NCBI GenBank assembly: GCA_019415925.1
Contig: DXYG01000055.1
Coordinates: forward strand, 1-17,208
Direction of reading: 5' to 3'
Length of the DNA: 17,208 bases
From: Clostridiales bacterium
GTDB taxonomy: Bacteria > Bacillota > Clostridia > Oscillospirales > Acutalibacteraceae
A program made the translations under genes and the position numbers. Each line of letters opens with the position of its first letter. Position 1 is the first letter of the stretch. Under the pieces are notes generated by a model. That model saw nothing but the letters and a program-made list of their open reading frames with translations. It did not search any database and had not been told where the DNA came from. Of the stretch, positions 1 to 8,149 are shown piece after piece.

Positions 1-30
1 TATTTAAACAAAAGACAGGAATGTAATAAT

Positions 31-1290
31 ATGAAAAGGATTGAATTATTTTTATCAATTCACAAAAAAGTACTTGCTTTAATGATAATTTCCGCTTTGT
101 TAGTTTGCTCGGGGTGCGGTGAAAATGCAAGTTCAGGCAGGATTTCAAGCTCCTCAATGCCTGATTTTCAGTATATGTTCAAGTATGACGGCGCAAGGAT
201 TCCGACGCAGAAATCCGACAGCGGATATTATAATATTGTAAGCGACCGTATTATTTTTACCGATGCAGAAACGCTTGATTCAACGCCTCTCTGCAACAAA
301 ACAGACTGCCTGCATACGGGAGATTTCCCCGACTGCAATGCAAAAATCAACGATATGGAAGGTTCGTTCGACAATTTTCAGATATACAGGGATAAAATGT
401 ATTATCTTGCAACTCGGTACAATGAAAATACCGATGAAATCTCAACAATCCTGAAAAGCACCTCGCTTGACGGTACGCAGTCCGATACGGCTATGGAGTT
501 CAAGGACAAGTTTATCTGCGACTGGTTTATTTATGAAGGTTATTTTTATTACCAGACATCGGCAAGCATAAGCGAAGAAAATTCGGAAACTCAGGCCGGC
601 AATTACTACAGAGTAAGCCTTTCGGATAAGCGTGAAGAGGAATTTATAGATTTTTCAAAGCTTGACGGAATTTACGGCGCATCGGGTACGCTCCGCAATG
701 TTTATGACGGCTATATGTATGTCACCGTAAACGGATATGAAAACAAGGCTGACTATGAAAAAATTATTAAAGGCGAAAAAATTGACGGCGAGGTTTCTAC
801 AGTCAGAAAAATAGGCAGATACAGCATTTCGGACGGAAGCTTTACAACTATTGACCCGTATAATAACGACTATGAATTTGTCGGATTTTCCGAAGGAAAA
901 TTAGTAGGTACAGACACAGTTAAGGATAAGAAAAAAGTATGCATTTCTGAGCTTGACGGAACAAATCCACAGACAATAATGGAGATAAACAATACTTATC
1001 AGGTGTTTTGCGACGACAGCTATATTTACGTTTACAATCAGTCGGCGATTGATGAAGGTAATGACGATAAAATAATTTCCGTTTATGACAAAAACGGAAA
1101 GAAAAAATCAGACGTCACAGTTCCCGATGAAGTCAGTGACGTTATGTATGCTATAACCTTCGGTGACGATTATATGTGGTTTCAGAAGTCGGAATACAGC
1201 GGCGCACAGGTTTTGTGCTGTATCAAAAAATCCGATTTGCTGAATAGCGGAAAAGAGCTTACATACAAAGAGGTTTACAGATATGAATAA
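31..1290 (+). CDS. Type A lipoprotein, propeller-like, with CxxxxCxH motif (first of three)
   Basis: Predicted secreted lipoprotein of 419 residues and unknown function. A basic N-terminus and hydrophobic stretch (residues 12-25) lead to a lipobox-like VCSGC with the lipidated Cys probably C29, so it should be anchored on the outer face of the membrane. Short aromatic turns such as KMYYLA, GYFYYQ, GYMYVT, SYIYVY and DYMWFQ recur every 45-100 residues, which suggests a beta-propeller of degenerate blades. Residues 88-102 carry a PLC-x4-C-x-H-x6-C motif shared with the type A genes at 2221 and 4426. It is most similar to the 4426 product: both have QYM near residue 45 followed by QKSD[SN]GYY. 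An AGGA lies 10 bases before the ATG. The next gene starts inside its last codons (8-base overlap). It heads the visible part of an operon with an ABC exporter, so a partner role in transport, sensing or immunity is inferred. Confidence 0.85.
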   Translation: MKRIELFLSIHKKVLALMIISALLVCSGCGENASSGRISSSSMPDFQYMFKYDGARIPTQKSDSGYYNIVSDRIIFTDAETLDSTPLCNKTDCLHTGDFPDCNAKINDMEGSFDNFQIYRDKMYYLATRYNENTDEISTILKSTSLDGTQSDTAMEFKDKFICDWFIYEGYFYYQTSASISEENSETQAGNYYRVSLSDKREEEFIDFSKLDGIYGASGTLRNVYDGYMYVTVNGYENKADYEKIIKGEKIDGEVSTVRKIGRYSISDGSFTTIDPYNNDYEFVGFSEGKLVGTDTVKDKKKVCISELDGTNPQTIMEINNTYQVFCDDSYIYVYNQSAIDEGNDDKIISVYDKNGKKKSDVTVPDEVSDVMYAITFGDDYMWFQKSEYSGAQVLCCIKKSDLLNSGKELTYKEVYRYE

Positions 1291-2224
1291 AAAATTTTGC
1301 CTTGCTTTGCTTCTGGTTTGCCTGACGTTGATTGCGTCATTTTCGGGTTGCGCAAATAAAGAAATCAGCTTTTATATTGGAACATCGGAAACGGCAGAAA
1401 ATAACACTCCTCTTGAACCTGACAAGACTGTTACAGTTGAGCAAAGCAAAGAGAAAATTGAAAATTCAAAGCTTGTTTTCAATAAGAATGAAGATAAGAC
1501 CTTTGATAATATGTACCTTTGCTTTAAGGGCAGCAGCATAAAAAGCGTTGTTGCAAAAAGTGAAAACAAGACGATTTTATACGATAACTATGATAAGGTA
1601 ACACGCCTTGTTGATGTATTCGACTTTTATTATTCCGTTGATAAGTCAAAGCTTGACGACTCGTTAAAGCCCGAGATAAATTTTGAATTTAAGTGGGACG
1701 GCGGAGAATTTGACGAGATAAGAAACGTCTACTTTGACGGTATGACCTACAACGAAATTACAAGAACGAGGAACGACCCGAGCAAGATAATTGCAGGTGC
1801 AGATGTTTACCTTTGGAAAGAGGATAATTTAAAGGATTGCAACGAGTTTTATTATCTTGATGAAAAACAGAAGATTAATGAGCCTGTCGTTGTGGTTCAA
1901 ATTCTGAAAGGAGCGGCAGACCCGAATTTTAAAAAGGAGCTTGCCGCCGACAACCCCGATGATGCAATTATCCTCGGAGAATCGGTTGAAACAAATCAGA
2001 ACGTAACGCAGGACAGCTTTATTTACCGCTACGAAAAGCTGTTCTATAATTCACAGCAGGAAGCACTAAATAGCAAAGACAGATTTGACTATTCCGACTT
2101 GAATGGCGAAACAATTGACATTACCGTAAACTATAACGATAACTCAAAGGGAAATTACAAGCTGAATATTTCATTTGATGAAAACGGCAATATAAATGCT
2201 GAATTGTCAGCAGAGGTAAAATGA
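1283..2224 (+). CDS. Type B lipoprotein (first of two)
   Basis: Predicted secreted lipoprotein of 313 residues and unknown function. A signal peptide (residues 1-22) ends in FSGC, making C23 the likely lipidated residue. The mature part starts KEISFYIGTSE and contains WDGGEFDEIRNVYFDG near residue 145. The paralogue at 3437 has matching elements: VKLYIGVSQ, LWDNGEFDNIKNVYFSG, and a C-terminal part built as TI-x-I-x-V-x-Y followed by YKLN. No enzyme motif is visible. The start is supported by AGAGG nine bases upstream. The gene overlaps the stop of the preceding lipoprotein by 8 bases and its own stop overlaps the start at 2221, so translational coupling is likely. It sits between two type A lipoproteins in an ABABA series, which suggests that A and B act as a pair. 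I do not recognise a named family. Confidence 0.85.
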   Translation: MNKKFCLALLLVCLTLIASFSGCANKEISFYIGTSETAENNTPLEPDKTVTVEQSKEKIENSKLVFNKNEDKTFDNMYLCFKGSSIKSVVAKSENKTILYDNYDKVTRLVDVFDFYYSVDKSKLDDSLKPEINFEFKWDGGEFDEIRNVYFDGMTYNEITRTRNDPSKIIAGADVYLWKEDNLKDCNEFYYLDEKQKINEPVVVVQILKGAADPNFKKELAADNPDDAIILGESVETNQNVTQDSFIYRYEKLFYNSQQEALNSKDRFDYSDLNGETIDITVNYNDNSKGNYKLNISFDENGNINAELSAEVK

Positions 2225-3411
2225 TGAAAAGGTTTTTATCTGCAATTATTATCGCATTATTTTTAGCAGGAGCAATATCGGGTTGCAGTGAGAATAATTT
2301 AAAAATTGACAACTCCGATACATATGTTTTTAATCAGGACAGTCAGGAAAATTTCATAAGATACGGCAGTCAGTTCTACTTTGCCGAGGGTGACAAGGGA
2401 ATTTATTTTCTCAACACCGACAACGGCTTTCTGTATGTGATTGACAAGGCAACTCATAAATGCCAGCCCCTTTGCAACAGAAGCGACTGTATGCACGACA
2501 GGGAAACATCCTTTGAGAAAAAGCAGGAGTGTACGGCTTTTCTGAACACCTCTTTCAAAAGCCTTGTTTACTATAACAACAGCATTTATTTTCAGACTGT
2601 TGAGGACAAGACCGACAAGGACGGCGTAAGCTACGAGCTGAATGAAATCTGTAAAATTTCTGCTGACGGAACGAACCGAGAGGTTGTGTACTCAACAAGA
2701 GACTGCACAATCTGGAGCTTTAAAATCCACAGAGGATATGTTTATTATGAGGGCAGTAAAAAGGATACCGAGGGTGCGGCTGATGGCAGTAATACTGCGC
2801 TTTATAAGGTTTCTGCCGACGGCAAGGGAGATACAACCGAGCTGTTGCCTTACTATAAATACGACATACAAAAGGGTATGAGCGTATGCGATACAAGATT
2901 CTACGGCAATCACCTATTTTTGTGGATAACAAAGCCTGACGGCACAAAGGAAAACAGCTATCTGATAAATTATGATTTGCAGACCGACGAGTGGGAAAAC
3001 CTCAGTGAAAAGCTGAAAGTTAACATAAATTCAATGTTTACAATTTTTAATGACAGGCTGATTTTTGCAAACGGCAGTAAGGTTTATGAGTGCGATTTCA
3101 GCGGAGAAAATCAAAAGGAAATCCTTGACTGCTCAGGTGTGCTCGGCGGCTATCAATACTATACTCCGTTTACGAATGACGGAGAAAATCTTATAATCTC
3201 AGCGGCAAATGATGACAGCGAATCCGACAAGCTGATTTTCTGCGATAAAAGCTACAAGGCAACGCTTAAAAATATGCCGTTTGAATTTACCGCCGAAATC
3301 GGATGCGACAGCAGTTGCTTTGTCGATTATAACGAGGAAGAAAAAACACTTTATTATATCGACAAGAGCGACACAGAAAATGCAGAGAAAATCTATACTT
3401 TCGATAACTGA
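2221..3411 (+). CDS. Type A lipoprotein with CxxxxCxH motif (second of three)
   Basis: Predicted secreted lipoprotein of 396 residues and unknown function. The signal peptide runs to AISGC with C22 as the probable lipidated Cys. Residues 85-104 hold PLC-x4-C-x-H-x11-C, the motif of the other two type A proteins, and an extra Cys lies at residue 81. Repeated aromatic turns (SIYFQT, GYVYYEG, HLFLWI, RLIFAN, TLYYID) suggest propeller blades. It is the most divergent of the three: the QYM and QKSD-GYY stretches of the other two are replaced by FIRYGSQFYF and DKGIYFLN. Two start codons are adjacent (2221 and 2224). AGAGG at 2212-2216 is 4 bases from the first and 7 from the second, so the true start may be 2224, overlapping the TGA of the previous gene. 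A 25-base gap follows before the next lipoprotein. Confidence 0.85.
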   Translation: MMKRFLSAIIIALFLAGAISGCSENNLKIDNSDTYVFNQDSQENFIRYGSQFYFAEGDKGIYFLNTDNGFLYVIDKATHKCQPLCNRSDCMHDRETSFEKKQECTAFLNTSFKSLVYYNNSIYFQTVEDKTDKDGVSYELNEICKISADGTNREVVYSTRDCTIWSFKIHRGYVYYEGSKKDTEGAADGSNTALYKVSADGKGDTTELLPYYKYDIQKGMSVCDTRFYGNHLFLWITKPDGTKENSYLINYDLQTDEWENLSEKLKVNINSMFTIFNDRLIFANGSKVYECDFSGENQKEILDCSGVLGGYQYYTPFTNDGENLIISAANDDSESDKLIFCDKSYKATLKNMPFEFTAEIGCDSSCFVDYNEEEKTLYYIDKSDTENAEKIYTFDN

Positions 3412-3436
3412 ATTAGTTATCCTCGGAGATTAAATT

Positions 3437-4417
3437 ATGAAAAAGATATTATGTGCTTTTCTTGCTTTAACTGCTTTGTCGGCTGTTCTTGCCGGCTGCG
3501 GAAAAAGCGAGGTTAAGCTGTATATCGGCGTTTCGCAGAACTGCAATAAAAACACTTTAATAAGCGAAGAAAAAAGCACCGATATTACACAAGACAAAAT
3601 CAGGGTTAAAAACGAAAATCTTGAATTTGCGAAAAACAGCGAGGACAATTACGACAGTCTTTTTCTTTCGTTTGACGGAAGTAATATCGAAAGCGTATCA
3701 TTTCAGAGCGAAAACGCAAAAATGCTCAACACAAATCTGAGTGAACATTCCTATTATGTTGACAGCTTTTCTTTGTATAAAGAGGTGACTGAGGAACAGC
3801 TGAAAAGTGATTTTTCTAATTGCAAAAGCGCTGATGAGGAAGAAAATTATCAATATGACAGCACAAAAATCCTGAAAAAGCTCTGGGACAACGGTGAATT
3901 TGACAATATTAAAAACGTGTATTTCAGCGGAGAAAACAGCGACAGAGTTTTCCTCACAGGCTCACAGAAAAACAAGACCTATGACATAACAGGCGTTTTT
4001 TCGAATGAGAATTTCAACATTGATGAAGCAGGAAATTTTGGCAAGCCACAGAAAAGTCAGGCTAATTATATGGGTGAAAAATCAGAAATCTCAACTATGT
4101 TTTATCAGTGGAATATGACCAATCATCTGTATGACGAAAAAACAGCAGTCGGAACAGACACAGGCTTTGATTCTGATAACATTACTTTACAACCGGACGA
4201 AGTTAAAATAAACTACAATCAAAGCGAGCACAACTCCGTCCGCTGGGTGTATGAGATTCTCTGTAATGACGCAGTGAAAAGCGGAAAAACAGAAGGCTTA
4301 ATTGCCGAGGATACCATAAAAATAAACGTAAAATACACCTTTGGTCAGAGTGAAGATTACAAGCTCAACTGCAAGCTTTACGCTGACGGAAAAATAACAA
4401 TTAAACTTGAAAAATGA
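3437..4417 (+). CDS. Type B lipoprotein (second of two)
   Basis: Predicted secreted lipoprotein of 326 residues and unknown function, paralogous to the 1283 product. The lipobox VLAGC is canonical, giving lipidation at C21. The mature chain starts with VKLYIGVSQ, carries NYDSLFLSFDGSNIESV around residues 70-87 (compare FDNMYLCFKGSSIKSV in the other copy), and has LWDNGEFDNIKNVYFSG near residue 150. The C-terminus alternates beta-type stretches (TIKINVKY, DYKLNCKLY, KITIKLEK), so an all-beta or mixed domain is likely. GGAG at 3425-3428 is eight bases before the ATG. The 25 bases before this gene are the largest gap within the lipoprotein block, but hold no terminator or clear promoter. The repeat of the A-B order suggests duplication of an A-B pair followed by strong divergence. 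Confidence 0.85.
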   Translation: MKKILCAFLALTALSAVLAGCGKSEVKLYIGVSQNCNKNTLISEEKSTDITQDKIRVKNENLEFAKNSEDNYDSLFLSFDGSNIESVSFQSENAKMLNTNLSEHSYYVDSFSLYKEVTEEQLKSDFSNCKSADEEENYQYDSTKILKKLWDNGEFDNIKNVYFSGENSDRVFLTGSQKNKTYDITGVFSNENFNIDEAGNFGKPQKSQANYMGEKSEISTMFYQWNMTNHLYDEKTAVGTDTGFDSDNITLQPDEVKINYNQSEHNSVRWVYEILCNDAVKSGKTEGLIAEDTIKINVKYTFGQSEDYKLNCKLYADGKITIKLEK

Positions 4418-4425
4418 GGGCAGAA

Positions 4426-5751
4426 ATGAAAAAACTAATTTCAGCAATATTATCAATCTGCATTTTATCGGGTATAGCCTGCACCTTTTCTTCCTGCGGT
4501 GAACAGCCGCTTGAAATTGATTATTCCGACAAATACATAGAAAATCAAGATTATCAGTATATGTACGCAGACGGATTCGGTCATTCAAGCTTTCAAAAGT
4601 CAGACAACGGCTACTATGCCGCAGTAAATAATTTCATCTTCTATATTGACGGCAAAACTATGAACGCAACTCCGCTTTGCAACAAAAGCAATTGCCTGCA
4701 CGACAAGGAAACCGACAGCGAAAAGCTGAAAGAATGTAACGCATATGTGCCCGATTATGCGGAGTACACACGCAATTCAATTCAGCTTTACAATAAAAAA
4801 TTATATTTTCTTCAGCTCGACAGTGCAGATTCAGCAGAGGATATTGACAAGTACCTGTTTTATGAAATGGATACCGAAAGCGGAAGCAGAAAACTGCTTT
4901 TGACATACACCGACGGTAAGGTGAATTTCTGGGCAGTTCACAGAGGAAATATTTATTTCAAGGCTGATAATTATATTTCTTCAGATGATTCGGGCGAATT
5001 AAAGGCGCAGAACGGCACAGGCTTTAATAAAATGTTCAGGCTGAAATTGGGCGAGAGCAGTCCCGAAGTGATTTATGATTTTGAGAAAACAGACGGAATT
5101 TATAAAATACAGCTTTCAAACAGCTTTACGGTATACGGCAACCATATCTACATAGGTTACAACGGCTATAAAAACGAAGAAGCCTACAACAAGGTGATTT
5201 CAGCCGATGAAAAGGATTTTGAAAGCATAGCCTCAGATGTGCTTTGCGGATATCTTCATATTGACATTACAAACGATAAATCAACTGTAGTCCTTGACGG
5301 AAACGAAGAAAATTCAAAGGTGTTCAACTGCTTTTATAACGATAAGCTTTGCTACTCACAAGACAACAGCGTTTATATTTCAGAGCTTGACGGCAGGAAC
5401 TCGGAATTGCTTGCCGATAATATAGACGGAATTTTCCTCAGTGACGGCAAACGCAATTATACCAGTATTTTTGATACCGATGATACAGGTCAGGACGTAC
5501 AGTCGGTTATGATGCTTGACGAAAGATTAAAGAAAAAGTCCATTTTTGCTATGCCCGACAACTTCTTTGTTCAGGGAATTGTGCAGATGATGTGTCCGTA
5601 TGACGATAACTATATCTGGGGCTTTGTTGAAAATAACGGCAGTACCGATATAGTGTACATTGAAAAATCACAGCTTGACAGCGACCAAAATCAGCTAAAG
5701 GCGAAAACTGTTTACAGTTGTAAAAACAGCATTCCTGCATATACAGAGTAA
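4426..5751 (+). CDS. Type A lipoprotein with CxxxxCxH motif (third of three)
   Basis: Predicted secreted lipoprotein of 441 residues and unknown function. I prefer the start at 4426 over the in-frame ATG at 4414. GAGGG at 4416-4420 is well spaced for 4426, while nothing resembling a ribosome binding site precedes 4414, and translation from 4426 gives a typical MKK signal start. The lipobox is weaker than in its neighbours (FSSC, Cys 24, with another Cys at 19). Residues 85-104 carry PLC-x4-C-x-H-x11-C. Propeller-like turns include KLYFLQ, NIYFKA, HIYIGY and YIWGF, and ISELDGRNSELL near residue 325 matches ISELDGTNPQTI in the 31-1290 product. It resembles that protein more than the middle copy. 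It lies four bases before the exporter permease, so it is the lipoprotein most directly tied to the transporter by position. Confidence 0.85.
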   Translation: MKKLISAILSICILSGIACTFSSCGEQPLEIDYSDKYIENQDYQYMYADGFGHSSFQKSDNGYYAAVNNFIFYIDGKTMNATPLCNKSNCLHDKETDSEKLKECNAYVPDYAEYTRNSIQLYNKKLYFLQLDSADSAEDIDKYLFYEMDTESGSRKLLLTYTDGKVNFWAVHRGNIYFKADNYISSDDSGELKAQNGTGFNKMFRLKLGESSPEVIYDFEKTDGIYKIQLSNSFTVYGNHIYIGYNGYKNEEAYNKVISADEKDFESIASDVLCGYLHIDITNDKSTVVLDGNEENSKVFNCFYNDKLCYSQDNSVYISELDGRNSELLADNIDGIFLSDGKRNYTSIFDTDDTGQDVQSVMMLDERLKKKSIFAMPDNFFVQGIVQMMCPYDDNYIWGFVENNGSTDIVYIEKSQLDSDQNQLKAKTVYSCKNSIPAYTE

Positions 5752-5755
5752 GATT

Positions 5756-8149
5756 ATGAAACTATTAATTTACGAACTGAAAAAGGTACTAAACAAAAGA
5801 ATATTTTTAGTCGTCCTTGCTCTCTGCCTTATAATCAACGGCTTTCTGCTTTATTCCTCGCAGAATACCGAGGAGAATAATTTAAGGCTTACCTACTCCG
5901 ACGAGTACGGCGAAATGCTTGATGAATATTCCTCAATGCCGCTTGATAAGGCGAAAAAGCAGGTTGAAGATGAACTGCTTGCGTATGAAATTTCGGGCAG
6001 GCTTGAAAGTCTGGCACAGGCAGACAACGAGGAGCTTATTGAAAGCTACACCTCGGAGCTTGAGGAGTACAGAAAAAGTAACCCCGAGGCGTATAAAAAG
6101 GCTGTTGAGATGAGCGAAAGCGGTGAGGAGAGCTTTTGGAAAAACAGCTTTCTCTATGACATTTCACAGCAGATTGAGTACATAAATTCCTACCCTGATT
6201 TTATCAGCGAAATGTACGACAGGGCAAAGGCACAGTCGGCGTCGTCGATCTTCGGCGATGAAAATTCATTTTCCTACAAAAATCTTTACAAGACCGCTGA
6301 CGATTATTCGGGACTGAAGGATACTAAATTAAATCTTGTAAATTCCGATTCGTTCACAGCAACGGTAAAATACGGCTTGACAGACTTTTTTGTAATTGCA
6401 GTTGTGCTTTTGATTTGCATTTACCTTTTCGGCTACGAGCGTGAAAAGGGACTTTATTCGCTTATCCGCTGTACAAAATTCGGAAGGCTGAAAACGATAA
6501 TTGCAAAGGTTGCGGTACTTTTTGTGCTGTCTGCCTTTGTTTCGGTTGCCTTTATTTTGGCAGATTTTTCAGTAAACACATTCCTGTACGGCAGTACGGA
6601 CTTGAGCGTGAATGTTCAGTCAATTTCCGAGTTTCGCAACTGCACACTTTCGGTAACGTCTGGTCAGTTTTTACTGCTCTTTGCATTGACAAAAATAATC
6701 GGAATTTTCGTTATTTCGTCCTTGCTTGCGCTTGTGTTTATCTGCTTTTCAAGCTCTGCTGCAATGTATCTTACAGGACTTGGCGCAGTCGGTGCGGAGT
6801 ATCTGCTCTACACCCTAATCGGACAAAATTCGTTTTTAAATCTTTTAAAGTATATCAATATTTTCTACATTCTTGACGGCGGAGAGTTTTTCGGAAGTTA
6901 TTTGAATCTAAACATTTTTTCAAATGCGGTAACTTCCGTTCCAATTGTGCTTGCCATTTTCGGTGCTGTATTTCTTTTGTGTACGGTTTTTTCCTGCGTA
7001 GTATTCTGCAAGCGGAATCAGCAGAAAAAGGCGAACGTATTTTCAAAGCTGTTTGAAAAAATAAAGTCGAGATTTTTCAGAATAAACGGCAGTACAAGCG
7101 TTTTAAAGGGCGAAATTTTCAAATTTACCATTCAGAATAAAATGGCGGTTGTGCTTATTCTGCTTGTACTTTTTGCAGTCGTTTCCTCGTTCGGAACGGT
7201 GCGCTATCCGTATTCGGAAGTTTCCGATGCAGATTACAAAGCGTATATGGAATACCTCGAGGGTGACATAACCTCGGAAAAGGAAGGCTATATCGCCGAA
7301 CAACAGGAATACTTTGACGGCTTGCGACAGCGGCTTGATGAAATTGCTGAAAACAGTGAGCTTTCGGAAAGCACAAAACAGGCTATGTCAAAGTCGATTG
7401 AGAATATCCTGAACAGCAAGGGCGTTGCCTTTGAAAGAGTCAGCGAGCAGTACAGCCGACTGCTTGAATTAAAGGAAAGCGGAGTTAATGCAAGGTTCAT
7501 TGACGAGAACATCTTCTCAACCTTCGTGTCGAGCAAAACAAGGGAATGGAACGACTTTGCTCTGCTCTGCCTTGTCCTGCTTATAGCCGTTCCGTGCGTT
7601 TTTTCGGTGGAATACAAGAACGGTATGATTAACCTTATTCGCCCGACAAGGAACGGTAAAACAAGGCTTTTCGTCAGAAAAATTGCAGTGCTACTGATGT
7701 TCACGCTTTTGTCATTCATAGTGGTTTACCTGCCGTATCTCATACGCTTTATAAGCACCTACGGCACAAACAGCTTTGCAACGCCGATTTTGTGCATTTT
7801 TGAAAATCTGCAAGGCTCCTGTTTCGGCGTTATGGGTGCAATGCTTGTTAATTTACTTTGCAGTTTGTTGCTTGCGCTTGCAGTCGTTTCGGTTATCACA
7901 TCACTTTCGATAATCACCGAAAGCAATATGTTCACAATGGTGCTTTCAACGGTATTGATAATTATTCCCTGCCTTGCGGTCTATTCAGCAGAGAGTGTGC
8001 GGATAGGCTACTGCATTGCAAATAATTGCGTTGCGGCACTTGTTGTTGTATGCATATTAAGCGTTGCAATTTTTGTCATTATGACGGTAATTTCACAATT
8101 AAAATTCACAAAATCAAGAATACGGAGGAACAAAAATGCCGACTCTTGA
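5756..8149 (+). CDS. ABC-2-type exporter permease, duplicated, with large extracellular loop
   Basis: Integral membrane permease of 797 residues, larger than the 250-400 residues usual for single ABC-2 permeases. A first membrane segment (about 14-33) is followed by a ~175-residue acidic, helical loop expected outside the cell. Further segments lie near 211-226, 250-270, 304-345 (probably two) and 391-418. A second half begins about residue 450 with a similar plan: a segment near 463-480, a ~120-residue loop, then several segments to about 785. The halves share a motif just after a membrane segment: YEREKGLYSLIR (near 227) and EYKNGMINLIR (near 618), each followed by a basic stretch and a K-[VI]-AVL segment. 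One chain may thus supply both transmembrane halves of the exporter. The ATPase gene overlaps its end by 14 bases. Substrate unknown; peptide, lipid or drug export is inferred from the family only. Confidence 0.85.
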   Translation: MKLLIYELKKVLNKRIFLVVLALCLIINGFLLYSSQNTEENNLRLTYSDEYGEMLDEYSSMPLDKAKKQVEDELLAYEISGRLESLAQADNEELIESYTSELEEYRKSNPEAYKKAVEMSESGEESFWKNSFLYDISQQIEYINSYPDFISEMYDRAKAQSASSIFGDENSFSYKNLYKTADDYSGLKDTKLNLVNSDSFTATVKYGLTDFFVIAVVLLICIYLFGYEREKGLYSLIRCTKFGRLKTIIAKVAVLFVLSAFVSVAFILADFSVNTFLYGSTDLSVNVQSISEFRNCTLSVTSGQFLLLFALTKIIGIFVISSLLALVFICFSSSAAMYLTGLGAVGAEYLLYTLIGQNSFLNLLKYINIFYILDGGEFFGSYLNLNIFSNAVTSVPIVLAIFGAVFLLCTVFSCVVFCKRNQQKKANVFSKLFEKIKSRFFRINGSTSVLKGEIFKFTIQNKMAVVLILLVLFAVVSSFGTVRYPYSEVSDADYKAYMEYLEGDITSEKEGYIAEQQEYFDGLRQRLDEIAENSELSESTKQAMSKSIENILNSKGVAFERVSEQYSRLLELKESGVNARFIDENIFSTFVSSKTREWNDFALLCLVLLIAVPCVFSVEYKNGMINLIRPTRNGKTRLFVRKIAVLLMFTLLSFIVVYLPYLIRFISTYGTNSFATPILCIFENLQGSCFGVMGAMLVNLLCSLLLALAVVSVITSLSIITESNMFTMVLSTVLIIIPCLAVYSAESVRIGYCIANNCVAALVVVCILSVAIFVIMTVISQLKFTKSRIRRNKNADS

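Noticed and set aside
7288..7719. 143-codon open frame on the - strand inside the permease gene
   Set aside because: It is antisense to a gene with clear membrane and family features, has no ribosome binding site, and has low-complexity Ser/Phe-rich composition typical of a shadow frame.
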